Shown here: piece after piece, positions 1 through 7,141 of the stretch
Position numbering within the stretch: position 1 is the stretch's first letter
Layout of the letters: each line of letters begins with the position of its first letter
Assembly (NCBI GenBank): GCA_002383615.1
Contig: DFYN01000110.1
Location: forward strand, 7,688-16,642
DNA: 8,955 nt
Reading direction: 5' to 3'
Source: Anaerolineaceae bacterium UBA4081
Lineage (GTDB): Bacteria; Chloroflexota; Anaerolineae; Anaerolineales; Anaerolineaceae
The notes under the pieces: model-generated
The model's database searches: none
What the model saw: only the letters and a program-made list of their open reading frames with translations
What the model was told of the DNA's origin: nothing
Translations under genes and position numbers: made by a program

Positions 1-1
1 C

Positions 2-625
2 TTCTTGCAACACAGCGATGCCCTGTTGCTCAATATTGATTATCCGCTCGGGCTGGCAGCCTATAACCTGTTAGCCAAAGTGGCAGAGCACACCGGCTCC
101 ATCCAGGGCGTTTACATCCTCGGCAAGGCAGCCACCCTGAATGGCGTGCGCGGCGATGTCATGATTCCAAGCGTAGTGCATGACGAGCATTCGCAGAATA
201 CCTACCTGTTCCAGAACGCCTTTAGCGCCGCCGATATCGCGCCGCACCTGGTTTACAGCACTGTGTTAGACAACCAGAAGGCGGTCAGCGTCCTGGGTAC
301 CTTCCTGCAAAATGCACGCATTATGGATGTGGTTTACCGTGAGGGTTATACCGATATTGAGATGGAAGCCGGACCTTACCTCTCGGCGGTGTATGAGATG
401 TACCGACCCCAGCGCCATCCGGTCAACGAGATTGTGAACCTGTACGGATTGCCGTTTGATTTGGGCATCCTGCACTATGCCTCGGATACGCCGCTGAGCA
501 AGGGGCGCAACCTGGGCGCTGGCACGCTATCTTACGCTGGTATGGATTGCACTTATGCAGGTTCGGTAGCGATATTACGGCGCATCTTCCAGCGGGAGCG
601 GGAGAGGTTGAGCCGGGCAGGCTAA
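2..625 (+). CDS. Conserved protein with nucleoside-phosphorylase-like motifs, 3' part only
   Basis: This is the C-terminal 207 or so residues of a protein whose beginning lies upstream of the window; the frame is open to the left edge, so the TTG at position 5 need not be a start. What can be seen resembles the PNP/UDP nucleoside phosphorylase fold. A stretch GKAATLNGVRGDVMIP (residues 40-55 counted from position 5) is followed by a V-x-DEH segment and resembles the phosphorylase pattern of a glycine-rich loop followed by 'GDvviP'. An E-M-E at residues 119-121 resembles the ribose-binding MEME/EME motif. The sequence then has a HYASDTPLSKG segment near the C-terminus. It may belong to a DUF6909-type conserved family, but I cannot confirm that. 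Enzymatic activity is not established. It ends with TAA, 354 bp before the tubulin-like gene and ahead of putative promoters, so it is probably a separate transcription unit. Confidence 0.6.
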   Translation, partial: FLQHSDALLLNIDYPLGLAAYNLLAKVAEHTGSIQGVYILGKAATLNGVRGDVMIPSVVHDEHSQNTYLFQNAFSAADIAPHLVYSTVLDNQKAVSVLGTFLQNARIMDVVYREGYTDIEMEAGPYLSAVYEMYRPQRHPVNEIVNLYGLPFDLGILHYASDTPLSKGRNLGAGTLSYAGMDCTYAGSVAILRRIFQRERERLSRAG

Positions 626-644
626 AATTGGGTTAAAGAGCCTG

Positions 645-672
645 TTGTAATTTTGTTCGGTATGTGTATAAT
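645..672 (+). promoter_or_regulatory. Putative sigma70-type promoter P1
   Basis: A perfect -10 hexamer TATAAT at 667-672 lies 16 bp downstream of TTGTAA at 645-650, which matches four of six consensus -35 bases. Transcription would begin near 679, giving an untranslated leader of about 300 nt before the tubulin-like gene. The call rests on consensus match only. Confidence 0.45.
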
Positions 673-801
673 ATTAAGCGTAGCCTTGGGGGAGGCTGGC
701 TGCGGTTCCATGTTTTCGCAGAATTAAGTGAAGTTGGCTTTAGATGTATGGCTGTAAGCTGCTGTACCTGCTGTCTGGGGAAAATTGAAGGCTGAATAAA
801 G

Positions 802-829
802 TTGCAATGTGTATTCATTTGGCTATAAT
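802..829 (+). promoter_or_regulatory. Putative sigma70-type promoter P2
   Basis: A second perfect TATAAT at 824-829 lies 16 bp downstream of TTGCAA at 802-807, four of six matches to the -35 consensus. It has the same architecture as the element at 645-672, which raises the chance that both are real. Transcription would start near 836, about 145 nt upstream of the tubulin-like gene. Sequence CAATGTG occurs on both sides of it, at 805-811 and 841-847. Confidence 0.45.
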
Positions 830-831
830 AA

Positions 832-851
832 ATTGCATGCCAATGTGCAAT
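832..851. promoter_or_regulatory. Inverted repeat, possible operator at P2 start
   Basis: ATTGCA at 832-837 is inverted as TGCAAT at 846-851 with an 8-bp spacer, and a further TTGCA half-site overlaps the P2 -35 element at 802-806. The repeat would cover the predicted transcription start of P2, a common position for a repressor site. The arms are only 6 bp, so chance occurrence in AT-rich DNA is possible. Confidence 0.25.
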
Positions 852-898
852 GGACACTCTGGTAATGGTTTATCTTGAATGGGGCGAACTAATTTGAC

Positions 899-925
899 TT
901 GAGATTATCAATGATTAGCTAAAAT
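899..925 (+). promoter_or_regulatory. Weak promoter-like element P3
   Basis: TTGAGA at 899-904 (five of six) precedes TAAAAT at 920-925 (five of six) with a 15-bp spacer, shorter than the optimum; TTGACT at 894-899 is an alternative with a 20-bp spacer. It would give a short leader of roughly 50 nt before the tubulin-like gene. The suboptimal spacing makes this the least certain of the three elements. Confidence 0.25.
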
Positions 926-964
926 ATTATCTGACAGCAAAGAAATTCATGTATACCCGTGCGT

Positions 965-973
965 GGGAGGAGA
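965..973 (+). promoter_or_regulatory. Shine-Dalgarno that fixes the tubulin-like start
   Basis: GGGAGGAGA lies 7 nt (counted from AGGAG) upstream of ATG at 980. A longer reading from GTG at 959 would put this sequence inside the coding region and leave no good ribosome binding site of its own, so 980 is preferred. Confidence 0.8.
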
Positions 974-979
974 AAGCAA

Positions 980-3358
980 ATGACTGACAAGTACTTGATT
1001 GTGTGTGGTGGAACTGGGAAGAGCTTGCTGAAGAAACGTCAACTTTTGGGTTTTAAGGCAGAAATGCAAATTGATGTCACCAAGGAATTGCTGGTAGATA
1101 AAACGGATTTAAATTTCCTGTCGGTGGCGGTGGATAATGGGCAAACCCAGAAGATGGTTCTGGGCGAAACCCGCAGGCGTAACCAAACACCCACAGATGG
1201 GGACGTGGAATATTCACCCTTCATTTTCCGCCCCAGGGATATCAAACACCTTGAGGATATGGATGCCATCATGATGGGAGACCCGGCGCTGGATGCGGGT
1301 CTGGCGCAGTCTCCAGCGGTTGGCTCCCTGGCTATCCGAACGGATGCCGTGGTTCGCAACCTGGACCAGGCAATCCAAAACATGTTTGTGAAAGGCGTTA
1401 TCCAACCCGCCATTCCACCGGAAATCTGGATCATTTCCTCAACAGCAGGCGGCACCGGGGAAGGCACACATCGTTTTGTGGCGGCGCGGGTCATCCATTA
1501 CCTGCAGCGGACGCATGCGGAAATGCCTATCAAAATTCGGTTCATTCGAGTAGGTCCGATGACCTACCGAACCGTCCAAAACGAAACCACAGCACGAAAT
1601 ACTTTCTTCGCGATTGCGGCAGATGCAGCTTTCCATTTGCATTACACCAGGCAAGCCCAGGGTGTCACAATGCAGTGGTTCTTTGCTGACTTGCCGGATG
1701 TGGGCATTGAAGATGACGGACGTATTAAACGTGCGAAAATCATTGAAATTGCTTGTCGTGCCATCATGTGGGACGGAATGCGAGATGATTTTGATAAGCT
1801 GTTTGTCAATTACCGCGGAATACCCTTTGTTTTCATTCGCGCCGGTTTTTGGGGCGGCAACTTCGACTCAGACCGGATTTACTTCCAAACCCTGTCAGAT
1901 TTGGAAGCAAAGTTGGATGATCTGGTCTCCCCCAATGATGCTAGTCGCTATTTGAAAGGCGCTGATGGCCAGGTCCAAACACCTGTCTGGGAGCCAGAAA
2001 AACTGGATCTTAAATTCCTCAACCGGGATTACATCCTACGGTGCGTGGTGCAAGATCGCTGGACGTTGCCTGCTTTCAAACGCACCGACCCTTACTTACA
2101 GTTACTGGCAGCCTGGCGCTCCAGTGTGGATCGCTTGATAGAAAAAGAGCGGCGCCAGGGTCTTTCCAGCCTGGGAGTAACTTGTTCTATCATGCGGAAG
2201 TCAGCTGAAGTGGATACGGCGTTGCATGAGCCTTTCCACTTTACCATCCGCCACGATGTATTGGAAAACCCACAGCAACTGTATGACGGTAACTGGTCTG
2301 AAGCACTCGATGAGGTCCATACCACAATTGCATGGTGTAAATACTTGTTGGATGGCGCGGACGGTCACAGCGGTTTGCGTGAAGAGTTGATGTCGCTTGC
2401 TGAGAAAGTGCGCGATATTTTCCATATTTGGACCTCCCGCTTTGAGGCAGATGATGCCCGCGCCCGCAAGCTGACCGAAGGTGGGCTGCTTGCCAGTTTT
2501 GTTGAAACCCTGGCAAAAACCAGTTATTTGGAAGAACGCTTAATGGAAGCCACAGCTGCCCGCCAATTGGCAATGGGCAACTTGCAGCCCTTAATGGAGA
2601 AAGTCGCCAAGAAACGCAAGGAACAAGCCGATAAATTAGGTGCCAAGGTTGAATCCCCAGTCCGCTCTGTCAGCCTGATGGAGATTCTTGACCTGGAACG
2701 CAGCCGCACCTGGCTGTATCTGTTAGTCACTTCGACGACAGATGACGGCAAATTTAAAGACAACGTCTTGCGCGGCGCTAATGGATTGACTGAGACGGGT
2801 TTACGCACCATACTTGGATTGCAGCCGGGCTCCAAAGAACCTGAGATTGTTCAGGCTTTGGTCGAGCATGCCGGCAGCATGCAAGTTGATGAATCTATGG
2901 TAGAGTCTGTTTGGTGGCAGGGTTTGCCGCCACCGAATGCCACTTATAAGTTCTCATGCCGCATCCTGCCTGATATGGACTCCGGATTCAAGGCACGCAT
3001 GGTCCAGGCTGCCAGGCAGGCAGATGGTTTACGTGTAATGTATACTCCTATCGGTCTGATTGATCTAAACGTCATGGCATTTGAAGTCATCGGTGCGGGT
3101 GGACCTGATGATGCCTTCACAGCCACACAACACTTAATGGCATCTTTTCTACCGTTGATCAAGAATTCATTGAAGCAATGGCGTCCAGATTTTGGCGCTG
3201 GGAAACCAGGTGGTCAAACGGACATCATCTACGCCGGACCTATAGGCGAACGGCTGTTCTTGGATCTGCTCCAAAAAATGCTGACCAAAGAAGAGATCGA
3301 TAAATTGTCTGAGTATTATGAGTTCCTTTCGCTTGAGGATCTCAACAAAAAACAATGA
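980..3358 (+). CDS. Tubulin/FtsZ-superfamily protein (Tubulin-like, 792 aa)
   Basis: A large, soluble, probably cytoplasmic protein of the tubulin superfamily (the 'tubulin-like' group annotated as Tubulin_2), expected to bind GTP and perhaps form filaments. Near the N-terminus, after a short hydrophobic strand (YLIVC), lies GGTGKS at residues 10-15, in the place of the glycine-rich T1 loop. The tubulin signature appears as AGGTGEG at residues 156-162, after the strand IWIISS, with Glu where FtsZ and tubulin usually have Ser, Ala or Thr. I could not identify a clear T7 catalytic loop. At 792 aa it is about twice FtsZ length; the second half includes a charged helical, possibly coiled-coil stretch near residues 515-555 and ends in an acidic/polar tail. 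No membrane segments are visible. It is first in a run of six genes, 65 bp before a vWA membrane protein. Related families have been proposed to act in membrane remodelling with vWA proteins; the role here is inferred. The extra GTG at 959 is a less likely start. Confidence 0.85.
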   Translation: MTDKYLIVCGGTGKSLLKKRQLLGFKAEMQIDVTKELLVDKTDLNFLSVAVDNGQTQKMVLGETRRRNQTPTDGDVEYSPFIFRPRDIKHLEDMDAIMMGDPALDAGLAQSPAVGSLAIRTDAVVRNLDQAIQNMFVKGVIQPAIPPEIWIISSTAGGTGEGTHRFVAARVIHYLQRTHAEMPIKIRFIRVGPMTYRTVQNETTARNTFFAIAADAAFHLHYTRQAQGVTMQWFFADLPDVGIEDDGRIKRAKIIEIACRAIMWDGMRDDFDKLFVNYRGIPFVFIRAGFWGGNFDSDRIYFQTLSDLEAKLDDLVSPNDASRYLKGADGQVQTPVWEPEKLDLKFLNRDYILRCVVQDRWTLPAFKRTDPYLQLLAAWRSSVDRLIEKERRQGLSSLGVTCSIMRKSAEVDTALHEPFHFTIRHDVLENPQQLYDGNWSEALDEVHTTIAWCKYLLDGADGHSGLREELMSLAEKVRDIFHIWTSRFEADDARARKLTEGGLLASFVETLAKTSYLEERLMEATAARQLAMGNLQPLMEKVAKKRKEQADKLGAKVESPVRSVSLMEILDLERSRTWLYLLVTSTTDDGKFKDNVLRGANGLTETGLRTILGLQPGSKEPEIVQALVEHAGSMQVDESMVESVWWQGLPPPNATYKFSCRILPDMDSGFKARMVQAARQADGLRVMYTPIGLIDLNVMAFEVIGAGGPDDAFTATQHLMASFLPLIKNSLKQWRPDFGAGKPGGQTDIIYAGPIGERLFLDLLQKMLTKEEIDKLSEYYEFLSLEDLNKKQ

Positions 3359-3368
3359 CGAAGTGAAA

Positions 3369-3400
3369 AATTACCTGCCGGAGCAATTTGGCAGGTAATT
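3369..3400. other. Perfect 11-bp stem-loop in the operon gap
   Basis: AATTACCTGCC at 3369-3379 is perfectly inverted as GGCAGGTAATT at 3390-3400 around a 10-nt loop. It starts 10 bp after the tubulin-like stop codon. On the + strand the stem is preceded by an A-run and followed by ACACC, with no U-tract, so it is not a classic terminator for the operon. On the - strand a short T-run follows the stem, but no gene on that strand needs terminating. It may set the ratio of the first gene to the rest by protecting the upstream message from 3' decay or by partial termination. Confidence 0.65.
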
Positions 3401-3423
3401 ACACCATAAGCTAAGGCGGAATT

Positions 3424-4872
3424 ATGGACAATCAAATTCGCATCCCCTGGTTATGGATCTTTTTTATCTTGCTGACGGCTGCGGGTGCAGTCTGGTTCGG
3501 TATCAATACCATGTATGCCAATGTCGACTGCCCGGAATTTATCCGCATCATCTTGTTTGTGGTGGCTGCCCTGATGGTGGTGGTTATGCTGATCCGGGCA
3601 TTCGTCGCCACCAATCGCGGTTCTGCGACCATCTTTTCTACAATCATCAGCCTGGTCATCATTGCGGTGGCTGTGCTTGGATTGGCAGGCATCGCAAATC
3701 TGGCGTTTGGTAAAAATCAGCGGGTGATTGAAACCTTTTGCCAGCACTGTACTCAACGCGCCAGTGCAGAGCAGCTCTATGCCATGGGGAACCTGGACGG
3801 CGCTTCCGATTTGGCGCGCGAATGTTACCGCACCAGCCAGGTGGGTGAAGACCGCGATTGGTCCGCCCGCATGTTGGTGCAAGTTGCTCTGGATAAGAGC
3901 CATATGTTTCTGGATCAGGAGAACTGTGGAGCCAGTGAGCAACAAATCAAAGAAGCCATCAGTTTGGCAGAACAAAATTTCCCGGGAGATACCCTGGTTG
4001 CCTTGGCAAAACAAACCTATCAAACTTGGGACGCAAGTTGCCCGATAGAACCCGAACCCACGCAAGCCATGGCGACCCCGCCAACTGCACCTACTCGGGT
4101 GATTGAGATTTTACGCAATGGAATAACAGGCGCGAATGGCGTCATTGACTTCCGGGTTTATGAAGGCGCAACCATGGTGGAAGGGCTGTCGCGCACCCAG
4201 GTGGGACTTATGTCTGGAACAACGCCAATCGAAATTGTCAATTTTGCTGAGCGTAGCTCGGATGACCCGGTTTGCATGATCCTGGTCGCAGATAATTCTG
4301 GTTCCATTATCCCGGGAATGGGTCAAATCCGAAATGCAGTGGAAGCCATTAACCAAATGCGCAAGTCGAATGATGAGTTGGGACTGGTGTTATTTGATGA
4401 AACCGCCCGAGGCGTTGTTGCGCCAGCCAAAGCTGCAATCAATACTGGATATATTGATGGGGGCGGAGATTATACAGCCCTGTGGGCTGGCGTAGAAACA
4501 GGATTAACCCTGGCGGGACAGTGCAGTTCGTCCTATCGGTACTTGTTGGTCCTGACGGATGGCGTTAACAATAAGCCAGGTCCTTCCCATATTCAATTGC
4601 GTGAAACTGCTAAAGCCCAGGGCGTCAGCATTTGCACCGTCGGTGTGGCATCCTCACAAACTTTGGATGAGCAATCTCTGCAAGAGGTAGTCAATAACTG
4701 CGAGTACTATCGCGCTGACAACTTTGACATCCTGGCGTCCAAGTTCACCGAAATATTTGGCGAGCTGCGCAGTTACTACCGGGTTGAGTTTGATAAAGCC
4801 TATGCCATGCGGGGTGCAATCCTGACCCTCCAGGCTGAATCAGCCACAGATGAACCCGTAGAGTTTAAATAA
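3424..4872 (+). CDS. Membrane-anchored von Willebrand A domain protein (482 aa)
   Basis: Three hydrophobic helices lie at about residues 9-28, 39-59 and 70-92. The loop between the second and third is positively charged (R58, R65) and that between the first and second is acidic, predicting an internal N-terminus and an extracytoplasmic C-terminal part. Residues 100-200 are helical and TPR-like in character, with cysteines at 106 and 109 (CxxC), 134, 168 and 206. A Pro/Thr-rich linker (about 207-226) follows, then a vWA domain at about 280-455. Its metal-ion-dependent adhesion site looks complete: DNSGS at 290-294, Thr351 in a GGDYT segment and Asp379 in LTDG. Such domains bind protein ligands through a divalent metal. 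The start at 3424 follows AAGGCGGA with 3 nt between, a modest ribosome binding site. It lies downstream of the tubulin-like gene, a pairing known from FtsZ-like neighbourhoods; direct interaction is inferred. Confidence 0.88.
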   Translation: MDNQIRIPWLWIFFILLTAAGAVWFGINTMYANVDCPEFIRIILFVVAALMVVVMLIRAFVATNRGSATIFSTIISLVIIAVAVLGLAGIANLAFGKNQRVIETFCQHCTQRASAEQLYAMGNLDGASDLARECYRTSQVGEDRDWSARMLVQVALDKSHMFLDQENCGASEQQIKEAISLAEQNFPGDTLVALAKQTYQTWDASCPIEPEPTQAMATPPTAPTRVIEILRNGITGANGVIDFRVYEGATMVEGLSRTQVGLMSGTTPIEIVNFAERSSDDPVCMILVADNSGSIIPGMGQIRNAVEAINQMRKSNDELGLVLFDETARGVVAPAKAAINTGYIDGGGDYTALWAGVETGLTLAGQCSSSYRYLLVLTDGVNNKPGPSHIQLRETAKAQGVSICTVGVASSQTLDEQSLQEVVNNCEYYRADNFDILASKFTEIFGELRSYYRVEFDKAYAMRGAILTLQAESATDEPVEFK

Positions 4873-4897
4873 CCATTATCCAGATTGGATGGCAAGT

Positions 4898-4902
4898 GGG
4901 AG
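4898..4902 (+). promoter_or_regulatory. Shine-Dalgarno that fixes the start of the next gene
   Basis: GGGAG lies 7 nt upstream of ATG at 4910. A same-frame ATG at 4889 has no comparable site, and the seven residues it would add (MASGSKP) look unstructured, so 4910 is preferred. Confidence 0.7.
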
Positions 4903-4909
4903 TAAACCT

Positions 4910-7132
4910 ATGCCACTAACAAACCCTTCCTTTAAACCCACCCTTTTTCTCGTCGTGGGTGATATGGACCCCGGGGATTACCAGACGCTGAAGGATCTGA
5001 CCATGGAGCGCCTGGACTGTACTTTCACCATGGACAATATCGGCAGCGACCGCATGATTCCTGCAGAAGGTATCGGCTGGGATTACTTGCGGCGTAAAGA
5101 TGACCTGGATACCAGCCGGCTCGATGATGCGCTTTCCCAGGTTTTGGACACCAAGTACTTCCAGAAGTGGCGCCAAAAAGGAATTTTACCGATAGTCGAA
5201 GGCGAACCCGTCACCGTTCAAGTTGTGGTGGTCTACCATATGACCAACCCTGAAGACTTGCCCAGCCTTCGCTCAGAGTTGGATGTTGTTTTTAAGCGGC
5301 TCCACGAGTACTTTGAAAACCGGGCTTTCAACCTGACCCTGGCGTTATTGATGCTGGATAACACCCCCACTGCGGTAGTGGTGAATGGCTTGGATGCCAG
5401 TAAGCTGGGCTTTTATCCGCGCTTCCTGATGCAGCGCATCAATTGCTTTGGTTTGAATGTGGATCACCGCGATTACATCCAACATGCTTCTACACTGCTG
5501 GTGGCGCTTGCCAGCTCGGATTTTGTCAAAGCAGTGCAGCCCAGCGGATTGATGAAAACTACTCAAGACCGAATCTCCTGGCTGGTGGTAGGCGCAGCGG
5601 CAATCTCTTCCCGCATGGCACGTATGCGCGCCCATTTCCGCTTCCGCTTGTTTGCCCACCTGGTGGAACCCCTGCTGGTAAAGTCTCCCAGCCATGATGA
5701 CGAACTTTACTTGAATGGTGTGGCTGAGCACTTCTTGCGTGGGGATATCGAAGGTGATCAGCGCATCGGCTTGTTCCTGAGGTTGAAGGCAGCCTTAGCC
5801 AATCTGCGGATTTGGAAGAATGACCGGGCAGCAGGCGGTGTGACGCGTGAAAGCCGTATGGAACGTGTTCTGGATCAACATCCAACCGGAGCAAAGCAAT
5901 TGCGCGAGGAATTGACCGGGTTTTATCTTACATTTGAACAGCAAAGCACCCTTAAGTCGCAGGAGATAGTCCTGCAATACAAGGAAGAATTCTTGCGGCT
6001 GGTGCGTGCTTTCCTGCTGCCTGAACGTGAAACACGCATGCCGTCGCAATTTCCGGTGGATTTGCCCCCAGATGCCCCGCATGGTCTGGGCGCGGCGACG
6101 CATGTGCTGCGCAGTTTGGTTACCCTAATCTCTGCCGCCCAAACCCCACAAGCTGAGGGTTTGTACTTGACGGGTGATGAAGCTGTCGCGTCCGTTGCAG
6201 AAGAAGACAGCCTGACGATGTTTCGTCAGCAAGTTGCCATGCATCGCTCCCGCCGTGCTGTCTTAAGTATCTTAATGTCCATAGTGTTTGCCTTTCCTGT
6301 GGTACCGATGGTTGCGCGTGCCATTACCACCTTTTCCCAAGTGCCTCCCCTGACCGCGTTCCTGCTCCCCTTGATTGTGATTGGACTGATTGTTGCCGGC
6401 GAACTTGCTTATTGGTTGTCCCTGTTGGCAAAAGAACGGCAACAACGGCAGGATGTGACTGAACGCTATGTGGATGGCACTCTTATCCGCTTTTCAAACC
6501 GGGTATTGGCGGACAGCATGCGTGCGGTTGCCGTACCGATCAATGATTTGCTTTATTCGCTCAGCCAGTTATCGGGCAAATTGGAACAGGCTTATCGTGA
6601 GAGTACTGTTGAATTGTCCGCTATTGAGCGAACCCTGCCGGTCATCTCTGGTGACCAGGGTGCAATTTACTGGCTGCATAACCTGCCGCGCTGTGTGGAG
6701 TGGAGCAGTCTGGCGCTCAAAGCCATTGACCAGGAAGAAGAATTCCTTCCGGATCTATTGGACGGTATCCTGGCTGGCAAAACAACCTCTCAAACGGTAA
6801 TGTCGGAACTCATCAAAGTGATTGAACGCCAGTTTGCAGATAAATTTGAAATGGTGGTTGTTCAACCCCTCCCGATCATCTCGGCAGATACAAAATTAAC
6901 TGATTTGCGGGACGGCAAACACCTGACCTGGTTGGACCAACGGTCAGCCCCCTTAGGTATGGTATTTACTGGGGCTGAGAAATTTAAGTTTATGATTGCC
7001 TATCCGGATTGGTTGACGGGTGGATTGGGTGAAGGCAACCCCAACTGGCCGCAAGGTCGGGTGGTTTCAATGGGCACACTTCAACCGAATGAATTCATTT
7101 GCATTCAGATGTTTGCCATGGTAAACGACTAG
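4910..7132 (+). CDS. Unrecognised 740-aa membrane protein with large cytoplasmic domains
   Basis: I do not recognise this family. The first 440 or so residues are soluble and begin with alternating hydrophobic strands and helices (TLFLVVGD, VTVQVVVVYH, LTLALLMLD, TAVVVNG), an alpha/beta pattern. Two membrane helices form a hairpin at about residues 450-471 and 483-506. Basic clusters precede the first (HRSRR, 445-449) and follow the second (KERQQRQ, from 508), which by the positive-inside rule puts both the N-terminal domain and the C-terminal region of about 230 residues in the cytoplasm. There is no Walker A motif; GILAGKTT at 619-626 is one residue too short between the glycines. The gene starts 37 bp after the vWA gene and its stop overlaps the next gene's ribosome binding site, so it belongs to the operon. 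A plausible role is a membrane anchor or adaptor for the tubulin-like protein, which is inference from topology and position alone. A same-frame ATG at 4889 is an alternative start. Confidence 0.8.
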   Translation: MPLTNPSFKPTLFLVVGDMDPGDYQTLKDLTMERLDCTFTMDNIGSDRMIPAEGIGWDYLRRKDDLDTSRLDDALSQVLDTKYFQKWRQKGILPIVEGEPVTVQVVVVYHMTNPEDLPSLRSELDVVFKRLHEYFENRAFNLTLALLMLDNTPTAVVVNGLDASKLGFYPRFLMQRINCFGLNVDHRDYIQHASTLLVALASSDFVKAVQPSGLMKTTQDRISWLVVGAAAISSRMARMRAHFRFRLFAHLVEPLLVKSPSHDDELYLNGVAEHFLRGDIEGDQRIGLFLRLKAALANLRIWKNDRAAGGVTRESRMERVLDQHPTGAKQLREELTGFYLTFEQQSTLKSQEIVLQYKEEFLRLVRAFLLPERETRMPSQFPVDLPPDAPHGLGAATHVLRSLVTLISAAQTPQAEGLYLTGDEAVASVAEEDSLTMFRQQVAMHRSRRAVLSILMSIVFAFPVVPMVARAITTFSQVPPLTAFLLPLIVIGLIVAGELAYWLSLLAKERQQRQDVTERYVDGTLIRFSNRVLADSMRAVAVPINDLLYSLSQLSGKLEQAYRESTVELSAIERTLPVISGDQGAIYWLHNLPRCVEWSSLALKAIDQEEEFLPDLLDGILAGKTTSQTVMSELIKVIERQFADKFEMVVVQPLPIISADTKLTDLRDGKHLTWLDQRSAPLGMVFTGAEKFKFMIAYPDWLTGGLGEGNPNWPQGRVVSMGTLQPNEFICIQMFAMVND

Positions 7133-7136
7133 GAGG
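7131..7136 (+). promoter_or_regulatory. Consensus Shine-Dalgarno overlapping a stop codon
   Basis: AGGAGG shares its AG with the TAG stop (7130-7132) of the 740-aa protein and sits 5 nt before the ATG at 7142. This arrangement favours translational coupling of the two membrane proteins. Confidence 0.8.
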
Positions 7137-7141
7137 AATCG

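Larger units (their letters stand above)
626..979. other. AT-rich intergenic leader region
   Basis: This 354-bp stretch has no convincing gene on either strand. It is clearly richer in A and T than the flanking coding DNA. It contains promoter-like elements (645-672, 824-829 with 802-807, and a weaker one at 899-925), two small hairpins (682-697 and 700-721), a 15-codon cysteine-rich micro-ORF (748-795) and an inverted repeat (832-851). No clear intrinsic terminator follows the upstream gene: AAAATT at 624-629 can pair with AATTTT at 649-654, but the stem is all A-T apart from its loop. The region most likely controls the downstream operon. Confidence 0.6.

Noticed and set aside
633..857. A 74-residue open frame on the - strand in the leader
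   Set aside because: It has no ribosome binding site or recognisable domain, and it overlaps the promoter-like elements of the + strand operon.
959..979. GTG at 959 as the start of the tubulin-like gene
   Set aside because: It would place the strong GGGAGGAGA ribosome binding site inside the gene. ATG at 980 is ideally spaced from that site.
1004..1024. GGTGKS in the tubulin-like protein as a Walker A P-loop
   Set aside because: The residue five before the GKS glycine is Val, not Gly, so GxxxxGK[ST] is not met. The position after the first strand fits the tubulin T1 loop.
3361..3400. Stem-loop as a full intrinsic terminator on the + strand
   Set aside because: There is no U-tract after the stem. 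A short T-run exists only on the - strand, where no gene ends.
3451..4065. A 204-residue open frame on the - strand
   Set aside because: It lies opposite the membrane and stalk part of the vWA gene, has no recognisable domain, and its composition is that of an antisense shadow.
6761..6787. GILAGKTT in the 740-aa protein as a P-loop
   Set aside because: Only three residues separate the glycines instead of four, and the surroundings look helical rather than strand-loop-helix.
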